DNA from: Acidobacteriaceae bacterium
GTDB lineage: Bacteria; Acidobacteriota; Terriglobia; Bryobacterales; Bryobacteraceae
Length of the DNA stretch: 64,000 nucleotides
Direction of reading: 5' to 3'
Assembly: GCA_019240405.1 (NCBI GenBank)
Contig: JAFAYL010000034.1
Span: forward strand, 1 to 64,000
Both the position numbers and the translations under genes were made by a program. Numbering within the stretch: the stretch's first letter is position 1; each line of letters opens with the position of its first letter. The notes under the pieces are model-generated. The model was not told the DNA's origin. It searched no databases and saw nothing but the letters and a program-made list of their open reading frames with translations. Shown one piece after another: positions 26,400 to 35,555 of the stretch.

Positions 26400-27191
26400 C
26401 TAATCCAGGAGGGCAATTTCATCGCCCGGCGAGACGATTCCCTCCACAATGACGACGCCGTAAACCCCAGCTTTGCCGTCATGGGCTTGGGTGAGGTTGC
26501 GCATAATCTCGGGATTCGCCTCCGCGGTATCGGGATCAAGGATGATCATCTTGCAGCGCGAGTCGCGAGCAACTACCGCGACGACGGCTTTTGCGCCAAT
26601 TTGCAGCTTTTGGCCGAGAAATTCATCTTCGCTAAAAGGAAGATCGGATGCGAGATCGACGTAGATGTTGGCCCGGAAGCGCCTCTTGTCTAAATCGACT
26701 GCCGTTTCGCGGCTCAATTGCTCGACCGTCTGCAATGAAAAGAGCGAAACTGGCCGGCAATCGGTCATTGACCGATGGGATCGTAGAAGCGTGAGCTCGT
26801 GCCGGTTGTCGAGGCCTTCGCGCAGGTTGCGGATGAGTAGAGGATCGTCGATCGCAAGCAAATCCCCTGCCGGCGTTTGGACATCCAGCATGAGAGTTTC
26901 GGGATCTGGATAGATCGGAGTGCTGCCGAGGGCGCTTGCTGCGGCTTCCGCGAGATTCGGCGGTGTCGTCATTTGATCTGAATAACGGTACATCGGCCGG
27001 TAAAGCAGCATTTTCTCCTTCTGCCGCCCCGTTAGATAAGGAAATCCTTTCCGCGCTGCCGAGCTGTGAAACGCGTAAAACCGATCGCCATAAACGCCCG
27101 AGAACCCGAGAAAAGCTTGGCGCAATTCTTCACCGCGCATGCTTTTCACCGGATAACGCCAGACGCTTTCAACTCGTCCGGCGGGCTTCAT
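26400..27191 (-). CDS. MOSC domain protein
   Basis: 263 residues. An N-terminal MOSC_N beta-barrel (VESVWRYPVKSMRGEEL) precedes a MOSC domain with VDLDKRRFRANIYVDL and the conserved Cys in ARDSRCKMIILDPDT, a residue used for sulfur or molybdenum-cofactor chemistry in the family. The precise substrate is unknown. It converges on the tRNA-Arg gene. Confidence 0.87.
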   Translation of the reverse strand: MKPAGRVESVWRYPVKSMRGEELRQAFLGFSGVYGDRFYAFHSSAARKGFPYLTGRQKEKMLLYRPMYRYSDQMTTPPNLAEAAASALGSTPIYPDPETLMLDVQTPAGDLLAIDDPLLIRNLREGLDNRHELTLLRSHRSMTDCRPVSLFSLQTVEQLSRETAVDLDKRRFRANIYVDLASDLPFSEDEFLGQKLQIGAKAVVAVVARDSRCKMIILDPDTAEANPEIMRNLTQAHDGKAGVYGVVIVEGIVSPGDEIALLD

Positions 27192-27221
27192 CTGAGCTTG
27201 TGAAACAGACGGCGTATGGCG

Positions 27222-28298
27222 TTAAACCGCACGGAATCCATGTGAGTGTCGATGAGACAGTCTTGCTGCGTGCGATGTCTTTACGTCACTTGGAAAGTTT
27301 TGCCCGGTCATTTCGTTGTAGACTTTCTCGACTTGAGCGCTGAGGCCCTCTTTATCAACATAGCGGGCGATTTGCGGCTGAGCTGAAAGTTCTTCTCGAA
27401 TTTGCGAAACAGAGTCATAGATCTCACGCGCACTCTTATGCGATTGAAGTAACGCTCCAACGCGCTCACGAAGTTGCTTGAAGAAAACCTGCTGATCATT
27501 GAGCACTCCGGCTAACCCGCGCGGCCCGTGACCCGGGCAAATTGTTTGAGCGCCTAATTTCTTGATCGCGTCAAGCGTCGCGACCCATTTCTCAACATCA
27601 CCATCGCCGACGTAGTTATAAGGTCCATTGACGCACGCATCGCCAGTGAAAAGGATGCGCTCGTTCGGCAACCAGGCCACGGCATCGCCATGCGTGTGAG
27701 CGATTCCAAGATGAAGCAACTCCACCCGATGCTTACCGTCATCGAAATACAATTCGCGCGGAAAGAGAACGGATGGGGGCTTCAGCCGGCTCGCTGCTAC
27801 ATCTAGCCGCGATTTTGCCTCCTCTTCCCAACGCCCAGGTTTACTGTCGTAATAGCCTGTTTCATAGCGCTTCATTTCCTCGATCACTCCGGTATGCGCA
27901 ACCGGTGTTGCCCCGCCATCGACCATCACCTGATTGCCGTAGGCGTGATCGCCGTGATGGTGCGTATCGAATGCGAAGCGAACCGGCTTGGGCGTGAGCG
28001 CGCGAATTTTGGGCAGGATATTTTGTGCTCCCGAGGGGAAATTTGCATCGATGACCAGGACGTAATCTGCGAAGAAAATCCAGCCGTTATTGCAGTAGCC
28101 GTGATGCTCGATATCTCCTTGATGAAAGTACACGTCATCGGCCATCCGCACTGCCTTGTTGATTTCGTCTCCTGGCGTCCCAGGGCCGGATTGCGCCAGA
28201 GCAGTTGTTATTCCGCCTCTAGTACTAAATGAGGCACCCAGCGCCGCTGCCCCAAGCAAAACGTTCCTTCTGCTGACGTCGCACATTGTGCGGAACAT
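27222..28298 (-). CDS. Exported metallo-beta-lactamase-fold hydrolase (Tat signal)
   Basis: 358 residues. The N-terminus SRRNVLLGAAALGASFS is a twin-arginine signal. The zinc motif THHHGDHAYGN (H-x-H-x-D-H), the later GIAHTHGDAVAWLP, FTGDACVNGP and CPGHGPRG complete the set of metal ligands. The family also includes quinoprotein-relay and sulfur-transfer enzymes, so beta-lactamase activity should not be assumed. The last 25 residues (His/Ser/Arg-rich) look unconserved. It may start at either of two close ATGs (28298, 28286). Confidence 0.85.
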   Translation of the reverse strand: MFRTMCDVSRRNVLLGAAALGASFSTRGGITTALAQSGPGTPGDEINKAVRMADDVYFHQGDIEHHGYCNNGWIFFADYVLVIDANFPSGAQNILPKIRALTPKPVRFAFDTHHHGDHAYGNQVMVDGGATPVAHTGVIEEMKRYETGYYDSKPGRWEEEAKSRLDVAASRLKPPSVLFPRELYFDDGKHRVELLHLGIAHTHGDAVAWLPNERILFTGDACVNGPYNYVGDGDVEKWVATLDAIKKLGAQTICPGHGPRGLAGVLNDQQVFFKQLRERVGALLQSHKSAREIYDSVSQIREELSAQPQIARYVDKEGLSAQVEKVYNEMTGQNFPSDVKTSHAARLSHRHSHGFRAV

Positions 28299-28360
28299 GA
28301 TATCGCAGTCTGATTCGCCGACATAAGAACCTGGAACGGTGAAAGCAGGGCGACTCTCGC

Positions 28361-29497
28361 CTATCCTGATTCGAGCGATTCATGCCCTCCCAAGGCAAGG
28401 CGAAGGGCGAAGCGCATGCTGCCGTGCTGGGTCAATTGAATCGCTCGGACAATCTGCCGCAGTAGTTTCGGACAATGCCGGGAACCGCCCCAAATGGAAG
28501 CTACAGGAGTTGGTGGTCCGGTTTCCGATTGCCGAATGAACACGCGCTCCGGCCAAGTGGCGCGGCCGGGGCTCTCTGGATAATCGGCGAGGACTTCAGC
28601 AATCATGCGAATCATGCGAAGCCTGTGCGGTTCCCTATACTGGGGCATGAAAACGACATGGCTCGTTTTCGCGTAACGGATCTCGTTAACAAAAGCCTCG
28701 AAATTCCGCTGCTGCGACAGATTCACGGTGCTATTTGGCTCGAGGCCGTGGCGGTCGCCGCCCGAGATTGCCGGAAGATTCATGTCGCGCGCTAAAACGA
28801 TGACGCGCCGGTTCTCACGCCACGGCCGGAGCCCGTTCAGCTCGAGCGCGTGTACCGTTCGACCATGGCGCACAAGAAACTGGCTGAGCGTTTCCGCGTG
28901 CCGCTTAGATCCCAAATCGCTTTCGTCCCAAAGCGGATGATTCAAGACGATTAAGAGGTTGGGATAGGAATTGAGCATTGCGAGCAAGCCGGATAGCTGG
29001 CGGTCTCGCGACTGGGGGTCGGCTGCACCCGACGTCGTAAATCGAGAGAGCTGGGCCATTACGTCGGCGGCGTGAGAAGGCGGGAGATTATGGATCCCGA
29101 GATGGAAGACTGCGGGACCAAATGGAACACTCCACTCTGTCGAGATTGGGGCATCGCGAAAGCGGTCGAGCACACGAAGGAGTGAACCCGCACGTATGTC
29201 GTCGTGATCAGTCAGCGAGACGAGAGCAGGCAATTGGAGTTTTCGGTGAATCTGCTTCTCTTCGAGGCGATACGCCTGGCGAGGTGAAAGCGGAGGAGTC
29301 CAAAAGAGGCGTGAGGCGTCCAATCCGTTGCCGCGCAAAATACGGCTCCCGAAATACGGTATTCGAGAAAGATGGCGCGGGATGGACTCGACGCTTTCTT
29401 CTGAGTAAATCGTGTGGCTGTGAAGCGATACGCCGGTTCGGAACTCGCGCTCGACGACGGGCCGGTTCCAGAAGAACTGAAACGTAGTTGTTGCCAT
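28361..29497 (-). CDS. PHP-domain metal-dependent hydrolase-like protein
   Basis: 378 residues. PHP motifs are visible in order: SLHSHTIYS (motif I), LVSLTDHDDI (motif II), VLNHPLWDE (motif III) and AISGGDRHG (motif IV), which would bind two or three metals. PHP proteins are phosphoesterases acting on nucleotides, sugars or DNA ends; which applies here is unclear. The C-terminal third has no recognised domain. A GGAGG/CCTCC inverted repeat overlaps the start region (29501-29518). Confidence 0.8.
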   Translation of the reverse strand: MATTTFQFFWNRPVVEREFRTGVSLHSHTIYSEESVESIPRHLSRIPYFGSRILRGNGLDASRLFWTPPLSPRQAYRLEEKQIHRKLQLPALVSLTDHDDIRAGSLLRVLDRFRDAPISTEWSVPFGPAVFHLGIHNLPPSHAADVMAQLSRFTTSGAADPQSRDRQLSGLLAMLNSYPNLLIVLNHPLWDESDLGSKRHAETLSQFLVRHGRTVHALELNGLRPWRENRRVIVLARDMNLPAISGGDRHGLEPNSTVNLSQQRNFEAFVNEIRYAKTSHVVFMPQYREPHRLRMIRMIAEVLADYPESPGRATWPERVFIRQSETGPPTPVASIWGGSRHCPKLLRQIVRAIQLTQHGSMRFALRLALGGHESLESG

Positions 29498-29610
29498 GGG
29501 GGAGGAGTATCCACCTCCATGGTCCGGGCGGAGTGATTGCGCTTTTATTTCTTTTTGGTTAACAGATGATTAAACGTTTCGAAGGTGAATTGTTTTTATT
29601 CTGGCTCAAA

Positions 29611-30138
29611 TCACTGCTTTGTATATGTTGCTTCGAAAACCGTGTTCCAGTTCGTGCCGTCTTGAGTGCCTTCGAATTTCGCTGAAAACGATGTAGGGGA
29701 CAATACTTTCTCGATGAAGCGCCACTTAAACGAGCTTTGCTCACCGGCATTCCATGTCCACGTGTCGCCTGAGAAGCTTCCGGTTGCCACCTCGTGCTCT
29801 CCTGAGCTATTGAAGGACTCGTAAGTGAAGACTTTTTTTGCAGGATCATAGCCCATTACGGCAAGCTCGACGCCCTCGCCCATAGAAGCTATCTTGAACT
29901 CCGAGTGGCCTACGAGAAAAAAGTTCCCTTTTTGCCACTCCCAATGATCCGTGGAACTAAAGCTGCCGCCGGGTCCGAACTGGTTCGGCTTCATCTGGCC
30001 TTGTGTTTTCCAGGTTCCGGCGAAGTAATCGAGTTTCTTCAGCTCAGGAGATGGACTTGGCATGCGTTCGGCCTGGGAATAAGCGGATACGGAAAGCAAC
30101 AGCGACGCGCTCACAACTGCAAAGTGTTTTAAGGTCAT
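29611..30138 (-). CDS. Exported DUF1579 family protein
   Basis: 175 residues with a signal peptide (MTLKHFAVVSASLLLSVSAYSQ). The mature part, with LKKLDYFAGTWKTQGQM, FLVGHSEF, VMGYDPAKKVFTYESF and the closing TVFEATYTKQ, follows the DUF1579 pattern, a small beta-barrel of unknown role that is common in Acidobacteriota. It is divergent from the chitinase gene, with 20 bases between the starts. Confidence 0.82.
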   Translation of the reverse strand: MTLKHFAVVSASLLLSVSAYSQAERMPSPSPELKKLDYFAGTWKTQGQMKPNQFGPGGSFSSTDHWEWQKGNFFLVGHSEFKIASMGEGVELAVMGYDPAKKVFTYESFNSSGEHEVATGSFSGDTWTWNAGEQSSFKWRFIEKVLSPTSFSAKFEGTQDGTNWNTVFEATYTKQ

Positions 30139-30158
30139 CTTTGTATGATAAGCACACT

Positions 30159-31478
30159 ATGCACCTCAAGTCTGTCGCAGCGATTTTTGCTGCATTGCTC
30201 TCAACTTCGCTCACGATCCCGGCTGATACCGGCGAACACAAACTGATGAACTCGTATTACGCGCAATGGACCGTCTACAACGGCTATCTAGTCAAGACGG
30301 TCGATACGAGCGGAACGGCCAGACACCTTGACATGCTCACGTACGCGTTTGTTAACATCGGAACCAACGCCAAGGGGCAGTACGAATGCACATCATTTGA
30401 CTCCTGGGCCGATAACGGGACTCCGGCCGGCGCCACGCCAAATACGAGCGTGGACGGCAAGGGGCTGCCTTCCAACGGTTTGACCGGTAATTTCGGGCAA
30501 TTATTGCTGCTTAAGCAGAAGTACCCGAATTTGAAGATCGTGATCACGATCGGCGGAGCAAGTTTGCCCCCTCAAGCGTTCTCTGCGGTGGCGGCAACCG
30601 AAGCCAGCCGCAAACATTTCGCGGCCTCATGCCTTAGCGACTACATTAAAGGGCATTTCACCGGCGCGTTCGGCCAAACTCCAAACAAATGGGAGCACGG
30701 CGTGACGGTTCAAGGGCCGCCCGGACCGGCGGTTCCCGATACTCCCGGATTATTCGATGGAATTGAAATCGATTGGGAATTCCCGACCGCTGCCGACACG
30801 GCGAATTTTACGGCTCTGATGAAGGAGTTCCGCACACAGCTCGACGCGATTAAGAAAGGCAAGTATCTACTGAGTTATGACGCACCAGCGGGCGAGCAGA
30901 ACTTCACTAACATCGACATAGGCGGCGTCGATCAATATGTTAGTTACATCGACTTGATGACGTATGACTATGCCGGACCTTGGCAGAACCAGACGGGCTT
31001 CGTCGCTCCGCTGTATGCAACGAAATACGACCCTGATCCGACTCTCAATATCGACTACACGGTAAAAGCGTATCTTGCGGCCGGCGCTTGCGCTGAGAAG
31101 ATTCTTCTCGGTGTTCCCTTTTACGGCTACGGCTGGAAGGTGAACGCGAATGCTCCCAATCCGAACGGGCAGTTTGATCCCGCAACTCCATTAGCGACGA
31201 ACACGCAAAATTACAATTTCATCAAAACGTCACTCGAGCCGGTGATGGAGGTTTTTCGGGACAGCACGGCAAACGGCGGCACTACGGAAACGCCTTGGCT
31301 ATTTGACGGCACAAATTACTGGACCTACGATGATGCGGACTCCATTTACCAGAAAATGGCATACGCGCGCAGCAAAGGCCTGGGCGGCGTCTTTGCTTGG
31401 GAATTGAGCGGCGATTTGCCGGATGGGCACCTGGAGAAGACGATTTACGCTGGTCTGAACAGCTTGATGCTGTACTAA
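30159..31478 (+). CDS. Exported glycoside hydrolase family 18 (chitinase-like)
   Basis: 439 residues from ATG 30159, which opens a signal peptide (MHLKSVAAIFAALLSTSLTIPA). The GH18 barrel shows KIVITIGGAS, the catalytic motif DGIEIDWEFP at residues 200-209, YIDLMTYDYAG, LLGVPFYGYGW and the closing GGVFAWELSGD. The first Asp of the usual DxDxE triplet is Glu203; Asp205 and the acid Glu207 are present. Hydrolysis of chitin or related GlcNAc polymers is expected. A TATGAT at 30144-30149 places the likely transcript start only a few bases before the ATG, so the message may be leaderless. Confidence 0.9.
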   Translation: MHLKSVAAIFAALLSTSLTIPADTGEHKLMNSYYAQWTVYNGYLVKTVDTSGTARHLDMLTYAFVNIGTNAKGQYECTSFDSWADNGTPAGATPNTSVDGKGLPSNGLTGNFGQLLLLKQKYPNLKIVITIGGASLPPQAFSAVAATEASRKHFAASCLSDYIKGHFTGAFGQTPNKWEHGVTVQGPPGPAVPDTPGLFDGIEIDWEFPTAADTANFTALMKEFRTQLDAIKKGKYLLSYDAPAGEQNFTNIDIGGVDQYVSYIDLMTYDYAGPWQNQTGFVAPLYATKYDPDPTLNIDYTVKAYLAAGACAEKILLGVPFYGYGWKVNANAPNPNGQFDPATPLATNTQNYNFIKTSLEPVMEVFRDSTANGGTTETPWLFDGTNYWTYDDADSIYQKMAYARSKGLGGVFAWELSGDLPDGHLEKTIYAGLNSLMLY

Positions 31479-31494
31479 GCGGTTCTTGGCGCAG

Positions 31495-32877
31495 TTATGG
31501 CGCCGGCGCTTCGTACGGCTTGAGTTGATCGGCGATTTTTGCCTTGTCGCCCGCAACAACGGTGGTCATCTTAGAGGGAACAATGTATGTCTCGGCAACT
31601 CGCTGGATGTCACCAGGTTTTACGGCCAAGACGTTTTGAACATAATTTGAGAGGAAGGAACGCGGCAGATCCTGAGAATCCACAAAGTGTAGCTGGGCGA
31701 TGATGGCGTCGGGGCTGATGGTATTCTTCAATACGAACAGGCCGGCGAGATAGTTTTGTATACCCTTCAACTCCGGCTCTGAGGGCGGATCTTTGCGCAT
31801 CCTGTCTATTTCGTAATAAATTTCTTTCAGCGACGGACCGGTAACCGCGGTAGTCACGTCCGCAATCTCTACCCAATAGGCGAGATGCGTGCGGGTATCG
31901 ATTTGGCTGAAAGGCGAATAGGTGTAACCTTTCTGCTCGCGGATATTCGAAGTAATGCGCGAGACAAAGGACCCGCCGAGCAAGGCATCCATAACATCAA
32001 GCGCGACATAATCCGGGCTTAGCGGGTTTGCGACCGGCAAACCCATATAGAGGGTCGATTGAGCCGCACCGGGCCTATCAATCAACGACAGGGATCGCGA
32101 TTCTGCAGGATGCGTCGAAAGCTGCGGAGCTGCTGTTCCGCGAGACCAGCTCTCGAAGGCCGATTGAACAGCTTCTCGAAGACCGGGAGTAAGCTTACCC
32201 GCGATATACAGGTGCGTCCGAGAACCGCCGAAATTTGCGCCATAGAACGCCTGAGCGGCTTCGAGGGTGTAGCCTTTGAGCGCGCTTTCGGACGGAAACA
32301 CACGGCCATAAGGGCTATTCGGAAAGAGCACTTGGAGGAATCGCTCTCGCGCCAATGAACGAGGTTCGGATTTGTCGACCGCGAGCTCGCGTTCAAGGTC
32401 AGCCTTTAGTCGAGTGAGCTGCGACGAAGGAAATAGCGGATTTTGGAGGACATCCGCGAGTAGATTAATAAACTGCGAACCGAATTCAGAGAGCACGACT
32501 CCGCCCGCGACCGTGTACTCCGTATTTGCGTTGATCTCGAGCTGGCCCCCCATATCGGCAGCCTCTTGCGCGATTTGTTCGCTCGACCGCGTCTTTGTTC
32601 CTTCCTTCATCAAAAGAGCGGTGAGACGAGACATCCAGACCTGATTGTCAGGCTCGTTTACGCCTCCGGCCTTGATGTACGCGCGGATTGCCACTTTGGG
32701 AACACTGCCATAGGGGACAATCGTGACCTTCATGCCATTTGGCAACGTGAAATCTTCGGCCGGCGGCAAGTGAAACGGTTTCGGCGGCCCTCCCTCGGGA
32801 GGAGTCTCCTTCACGGAGGCAAGCGATTGAACGGATACAGCGGAGATCACAATCGGCAAAACGAAAAGCAGTCTCAT
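31495..32877 (-). CDS. M16-family peptidase homologue lacking the zinc motif
   Basis: 460 residues with a signal peptide. The domains match M16 proteases (FTLPNGMKVTIVPYGSVPKV, LEINANTEYTVAGG, and the second half with GFVSRITSNIREQKGYTYSP-like substrate-groove residues), but the position of HxxEH reads SRLTALLMKEG, so the zinc ligands are missing. It is translationally coupled (ATGA) to the active-looking partner upstream. By analogy with heterodimeric M16 proteins, it is probably the non-catalytic subunit. Confidence 0.9.
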   Translation of the reverse strand: MRLLFVLPIVISAVSVQSLASVKETPPEGGPPKPFHLPPAEDFTLPNGMKVTIVPYGSVPKVAIRAYIKAGGVNEPDNQVWMSRLTALLMKEGTKTRSSEQIAQEAADMGGQLEINANTEYTVAGGVVLSEFGSQFINLLADVLQNPLFPSSQLTRLKADLERELAVDKSEPRSLARERFLQVLFPNSPYGRVFPSESALKGYTLEAAQAFYGANFGGSRTHLYIAGKLTPGLREAVQSAFESWSRGTAAPQLSTHPAESRSLSLIDRPGAAQSTLYMGLPVANPLSPDYVALDVMDALLGGSFVSRITSNIREQKGYTYSPFSQIDTRTHLAYWVEIADVTTAVTGPSLKEIYYEIDRMRKDPPSEPELKGIQNYLAGLFVLKNTISPDAIIAQLHFVDSQDLPRSFLSNYVQNVLAVKPGDIQRVAETYIVPSKMTTVVAGDKAKIADQLKPYEAPAP

Positions 32878-34277
32878 CGCGCACCTCTCGCGGACGCGGG
32901 GCCGGATCTTACGGCACCGGGCTTTAGGATCAGAACGGTCCGGTTCGTTTTGCGCAAATACTCACGAGCCGTGCGCTGCGCTAATTCCGGAGTTACACTT
33001 CTAAAGTTTGCTTCGAGCGCGTTGATCTTCGATGGATCATCGTCGAAGAGGGCAAAACAGGCGAGCAGATTGGCGCGGCCGAATCCGCCAAATTGCGTCA
33101 TCGAGTCGTATAGATGCGAGCGCATCTTGATCACGCTTCGATCGAGCAACTTTTGGGAGACAGGTTGGGACTGCAAACTGTCAATCACGTTGTCGACCGA
33201 CTCCAGAATCTGATCGGGTTTCACACTAGCATCATGGATCAAATAGGCGGTCCAGAGCATGGGGCCGTCGTAGTCGAACATGTCTCCGAGATCCACGTTG
33301 ATTCCGCCTGAAACCTCGCCCGTGTACCCTCGCTTTTTGACGAGTTCTTCGTACAGAAGGCTGTCGTCACCTTGTACGAGCATCTGATCGAGCAGACCCA
33401 TCGCGTAGTATTCAGGAGAATTTCGGGGCGGAACGTGATAAGCGAACGCCAGGGCAGGGCGATTCGCGAGCGGATCTTCGCGAACGGCAGCTTTTTCTTT
33501 TTCTTGCCGCGGCTCGGTTAAGTCGGGAGGGGAAGGCACCTTGGAGGCGGGAATCGGTCCAAAATATTTCTCAATCATGGATTTGGCCGCTTCAGCTTCA
33601 AAATCGCCGACAATGACCAAGGCGGCGTTATTCGGAGCGTAATATGTCTTGAAAAACGACTGCACTTCATCAAGTTTGGCGGCTTCGATATCTTTCAACT
33701 CGCCATAAAAATTGTGGGAGTTATACCAGTTCGTGTTCGCATACTGCGGAATCCAAAGCCAGGGGAAGCCTCCGTAAGGCTGATTGATTACGTTTACCTT
33801 GACTTCGTTGCCAACGACGCCCTGCTGATTTTTCAGGTTGTCCTCCGTAATGGCCAACCCCTTCATGCGGTCAGACTCAGCCCACAATGCGGTTTCAAGT
33901 TTGTTCGCGGGGAGCAACTCGAAATAATTAGTGAAATCAAAACGCGTGGATCCATTGAGAACCCCGCCATTCTGCTCGACAAGCTTGATGAATTCCATTT
34001 TTCCGAGATTCCGAGAGCCTTGGAACATCATGTGTTCGAAGAGATGGGCAAAGCCCGTGCGATCCTTTGGCTCGATGCGAAACCCGATACGGTAATACAC
34101 TGCGATGACAACTGTGGGCGCGGTAGTATCGCGGGACAAAACAACGCGGAGGCCGTTTGGCAGCTTGTAGTAAGCGACCGGTACCGTAAAAGTCTCTTGC
34201 TTGGACGCTTGCTGCGCGCCAACCGAGAACGGCATTGCCAACAGCAGGCAAGTGAAAACTTTCAAAGAATCCGTCAT
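32874..34277 (-). CDS. M16-family zinc peptidase, exported
   Basis: 467 residues from ATG 34277, which follows GGAG by six bases and starts a signal peptide (MTDSLKVFTCLLLAMPFSVGAQ); an upstream ATG at 34313 would add 12 odd residues. The inverted zinc motif HLFEH lies in TGFAHLFEHMMFQGS, and the third ligand Glu is expected in the following helix. It probably forms a periplasmic heterodimer with the downstream homologue and degrades peptides. Confidence 0.93.
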   Translation of the reverse strand: MTDSLKVFTCLLLAMPFSVGAQQASKQETFTVPVAYYKLPNGLRVVLSRDTTAPTVVIAVYYRIGFRIEPKDRTGFAHLFEHMMFQGSRNLGKMEFIKLVEQNGGVLNGSTRFDFTNYFELLPANKLETALWAESDRMKGLAITEDNLKNQQGVVGNEVKVNVINQPYGGFPWLWIPQYANTNWYNSHNFYGELKDIEAAKLDEVQSFFKTYYAPNNAALVIVGDFEAEAAKSMIEKYFGPIPASKVPSPPDLTEPRQEKEKAAVREDPLANRPALAFAYHVPPRNSPEYYAMGLLDQMLVQGDDSLLYEELVKKRGYTGEVSGGINVDLGDMFDYDGPMLWTAYLIHDASVKPDQILESVDNVIDSLQSQPVSQKLLDRSVIKMRSHLYDSMTQFGGFGRANLLACFALFDDDPSKINALEANFRSVTPELAQRTAREYLRKTNRTVLILKPGAVRSGPASARGAR

Positions 34278-34367
34278 GACGCGCTCCGTAGGTTCACAGT
34301 GAGCATGGTACACGATGTTTTGCTAGATTTCGGGGAATAGCAGGAGGAATTTGAAACAATAACAAGT

Positions 34368-35276
34368 ATGATGCAAAGCCGCCGAATTCAGTATTTTGCT
34401 GCGTCATCCGTTGCGATCGTTTTCAGTATTGCGAGGCTATGCGCGCAAGCCCCTGCGACTAGCCAGCCGCCCGAGAACAAGGGTGCGCCAATTTACCGCG
34501 TCACTGTCGTCCAGCGTGCGCTCGAGGCAGTAAATTTTCAAAGCCACAGCGGTCCGACTCGGATCGATTTTAAAGGCACGCTTCTGCTGCCGAAGGCTGA
34601 AGGTGAAGCAAAAGTCGAGGTAAAAAATGGATACACCGAGATTGACGCGAATTTTAAGCATCTCGATCCACCTACGCAGTTCGGGGCTGAATTTCTGACC
34701 TATGTGCTATGGGCAATTACACCCGACGGCCATGCGATTAACCTTGGCGAAGTGATCGCGGACACTTCCAATAAGGCAAGCATGCGCGTGACATCGCCGT
34801 ACTCGACATTTGGCTTGATCATTACGGCGGAGCCGTACTTCTCGGTGCCATACCCCAGCGACGTAGTGGTGATGGAGAGTGCCGTTCGGCCGGACACTAT
34901 CGGAAGCGTGCAACAGGTTGAGGCGAAATACGAGCTTCTGCCCCGAGGACAGTACACGCTAAACGTCAGGGCGCAGGAGCTAGCCTCAGCGAACATGAAA
35001 AACGCGCCGAACGTCTCGATGGCGGAATACGAGGCCTTGCTCGAGCTTTATCAGGCGCGAAACGCCGTGCAGATTGCGAAAGCAGATGGAGCCGCCGATG
35101 CCGCTGCGGATACATTCAACAAAGCGCAAGACAGCTTGAATCAGGCCGAGTCGCTTTATACGAGGAAAGATTTTAGTGGCGCGGTTACGGCTGCGAAACA
35201 AGCCGTCCAGGCCGCTTCGGATGCGCGGGTGATCGCGATGAAAAAGAAGGCATCGACGGCTCAGCCGCAGCAGTGA
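34368..35276 (+). CDS. Exported hypothetical protein with C-terminal Ala-rich helices
   Basis: 302 residues with a signal peptide ending near LCAQAPA. Residues about 40-200 are beta-rich. Residues about 215-290 are Ala-rich amphipathic helices (LYQARNAVQIAKADGAADAA, then SGAVTAAKQAVQAASDARV), similar in style to the DUF4398 helical hairpin. No enzymatic motif is seen. The start could be either of two adjacent ATGs. The metallothionein-like gene follows after 64 bases on the same strand. Confidence 0.75.
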   Translation: MMQSRRIQYFAASSVAIVFSIARLCAQAPATSQPPENKGAPIYRVTVVQRALEAVNFQSHSGPTRIDFKGTLLLPKAEGEAKVEVKNGYTEIDANFKHLDPPTQFGAEFLTYVLWAITPDGHAINLGEVIADTSNKASMRVTSPYSTFGLIITAEPYFSVPYPSDVVVMESAVRPDTIGSVQQVEAKYELLPRGQYTLNVRAQELASANMKNAPNVSMAEYEALLELYQARNAVQIAKADGAADAAADTFNKAQDSLNQAESLYTRKDFSGAVTAAKQAVQAASDARVIAMKKKASTAQPQQ

Positions 35277-35340
35277 GATGGAATAGCGGGATTCGCAGTA
35301 ATTTTCATCCGCTTTGCGAGTCTAACCCCCGGAGGCCTTT

Positions 35341-35490
35341 ATGGCAAAAGACAAGAAGTGCGCTCACCCCTCCTGCAGTTGCATGGCGCGCGAGGATAGC
35401 AATTACTGCAGCGCGTATTGTGAAGCAGCCAAAGATACGACTGAAATTGCGTGCAACTGTGGCCATGCCGAGTGCGCTGCGAAAGTTTAA
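35341..35490 (+). CDS. Small metallothionein-like Cys-rich protein
   Basis: 49 residues with eight Cys and two His: CAHPSCSC near the N-terminus, then YCSAYC, then CNCGHAEC near the C-terminus. The order C-x4-C-x-C ... YCS-x2-C ... C-x-CGH-x2-C is that of bacterial (SmtA/BmtA-type) metallothioneins, which bind Zn, Cd or Cu through Cys and His. An excellent ribosome site, GGAGG at 35331-35335, lies five bases before the ATG. It stands behind an exported hypothetical gene, and no metal-responsive regulator is next to it. Length is close to the usual 50-56 residues. Confidence 0.85.
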   Translation: MAKDKKCAHPSCSCMAREDSNYCSAYCEAAKDTTEIACNCGHAECAAKV

Positions 35491-35555
35491 GCTGGAAGAG
35501 CTATTAGCCCGCTCTTAGCACGTTTTTTGCAGTCACTTGGCGTCAAAGGCAGTCT

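Noticed and set aside
33714-34340. 208-residue plus-strand frame
   Set aside because: It is fully antisense to the zinc M16 peptidase gene, whose motifs are clear; the composition is that of a shadow frame.
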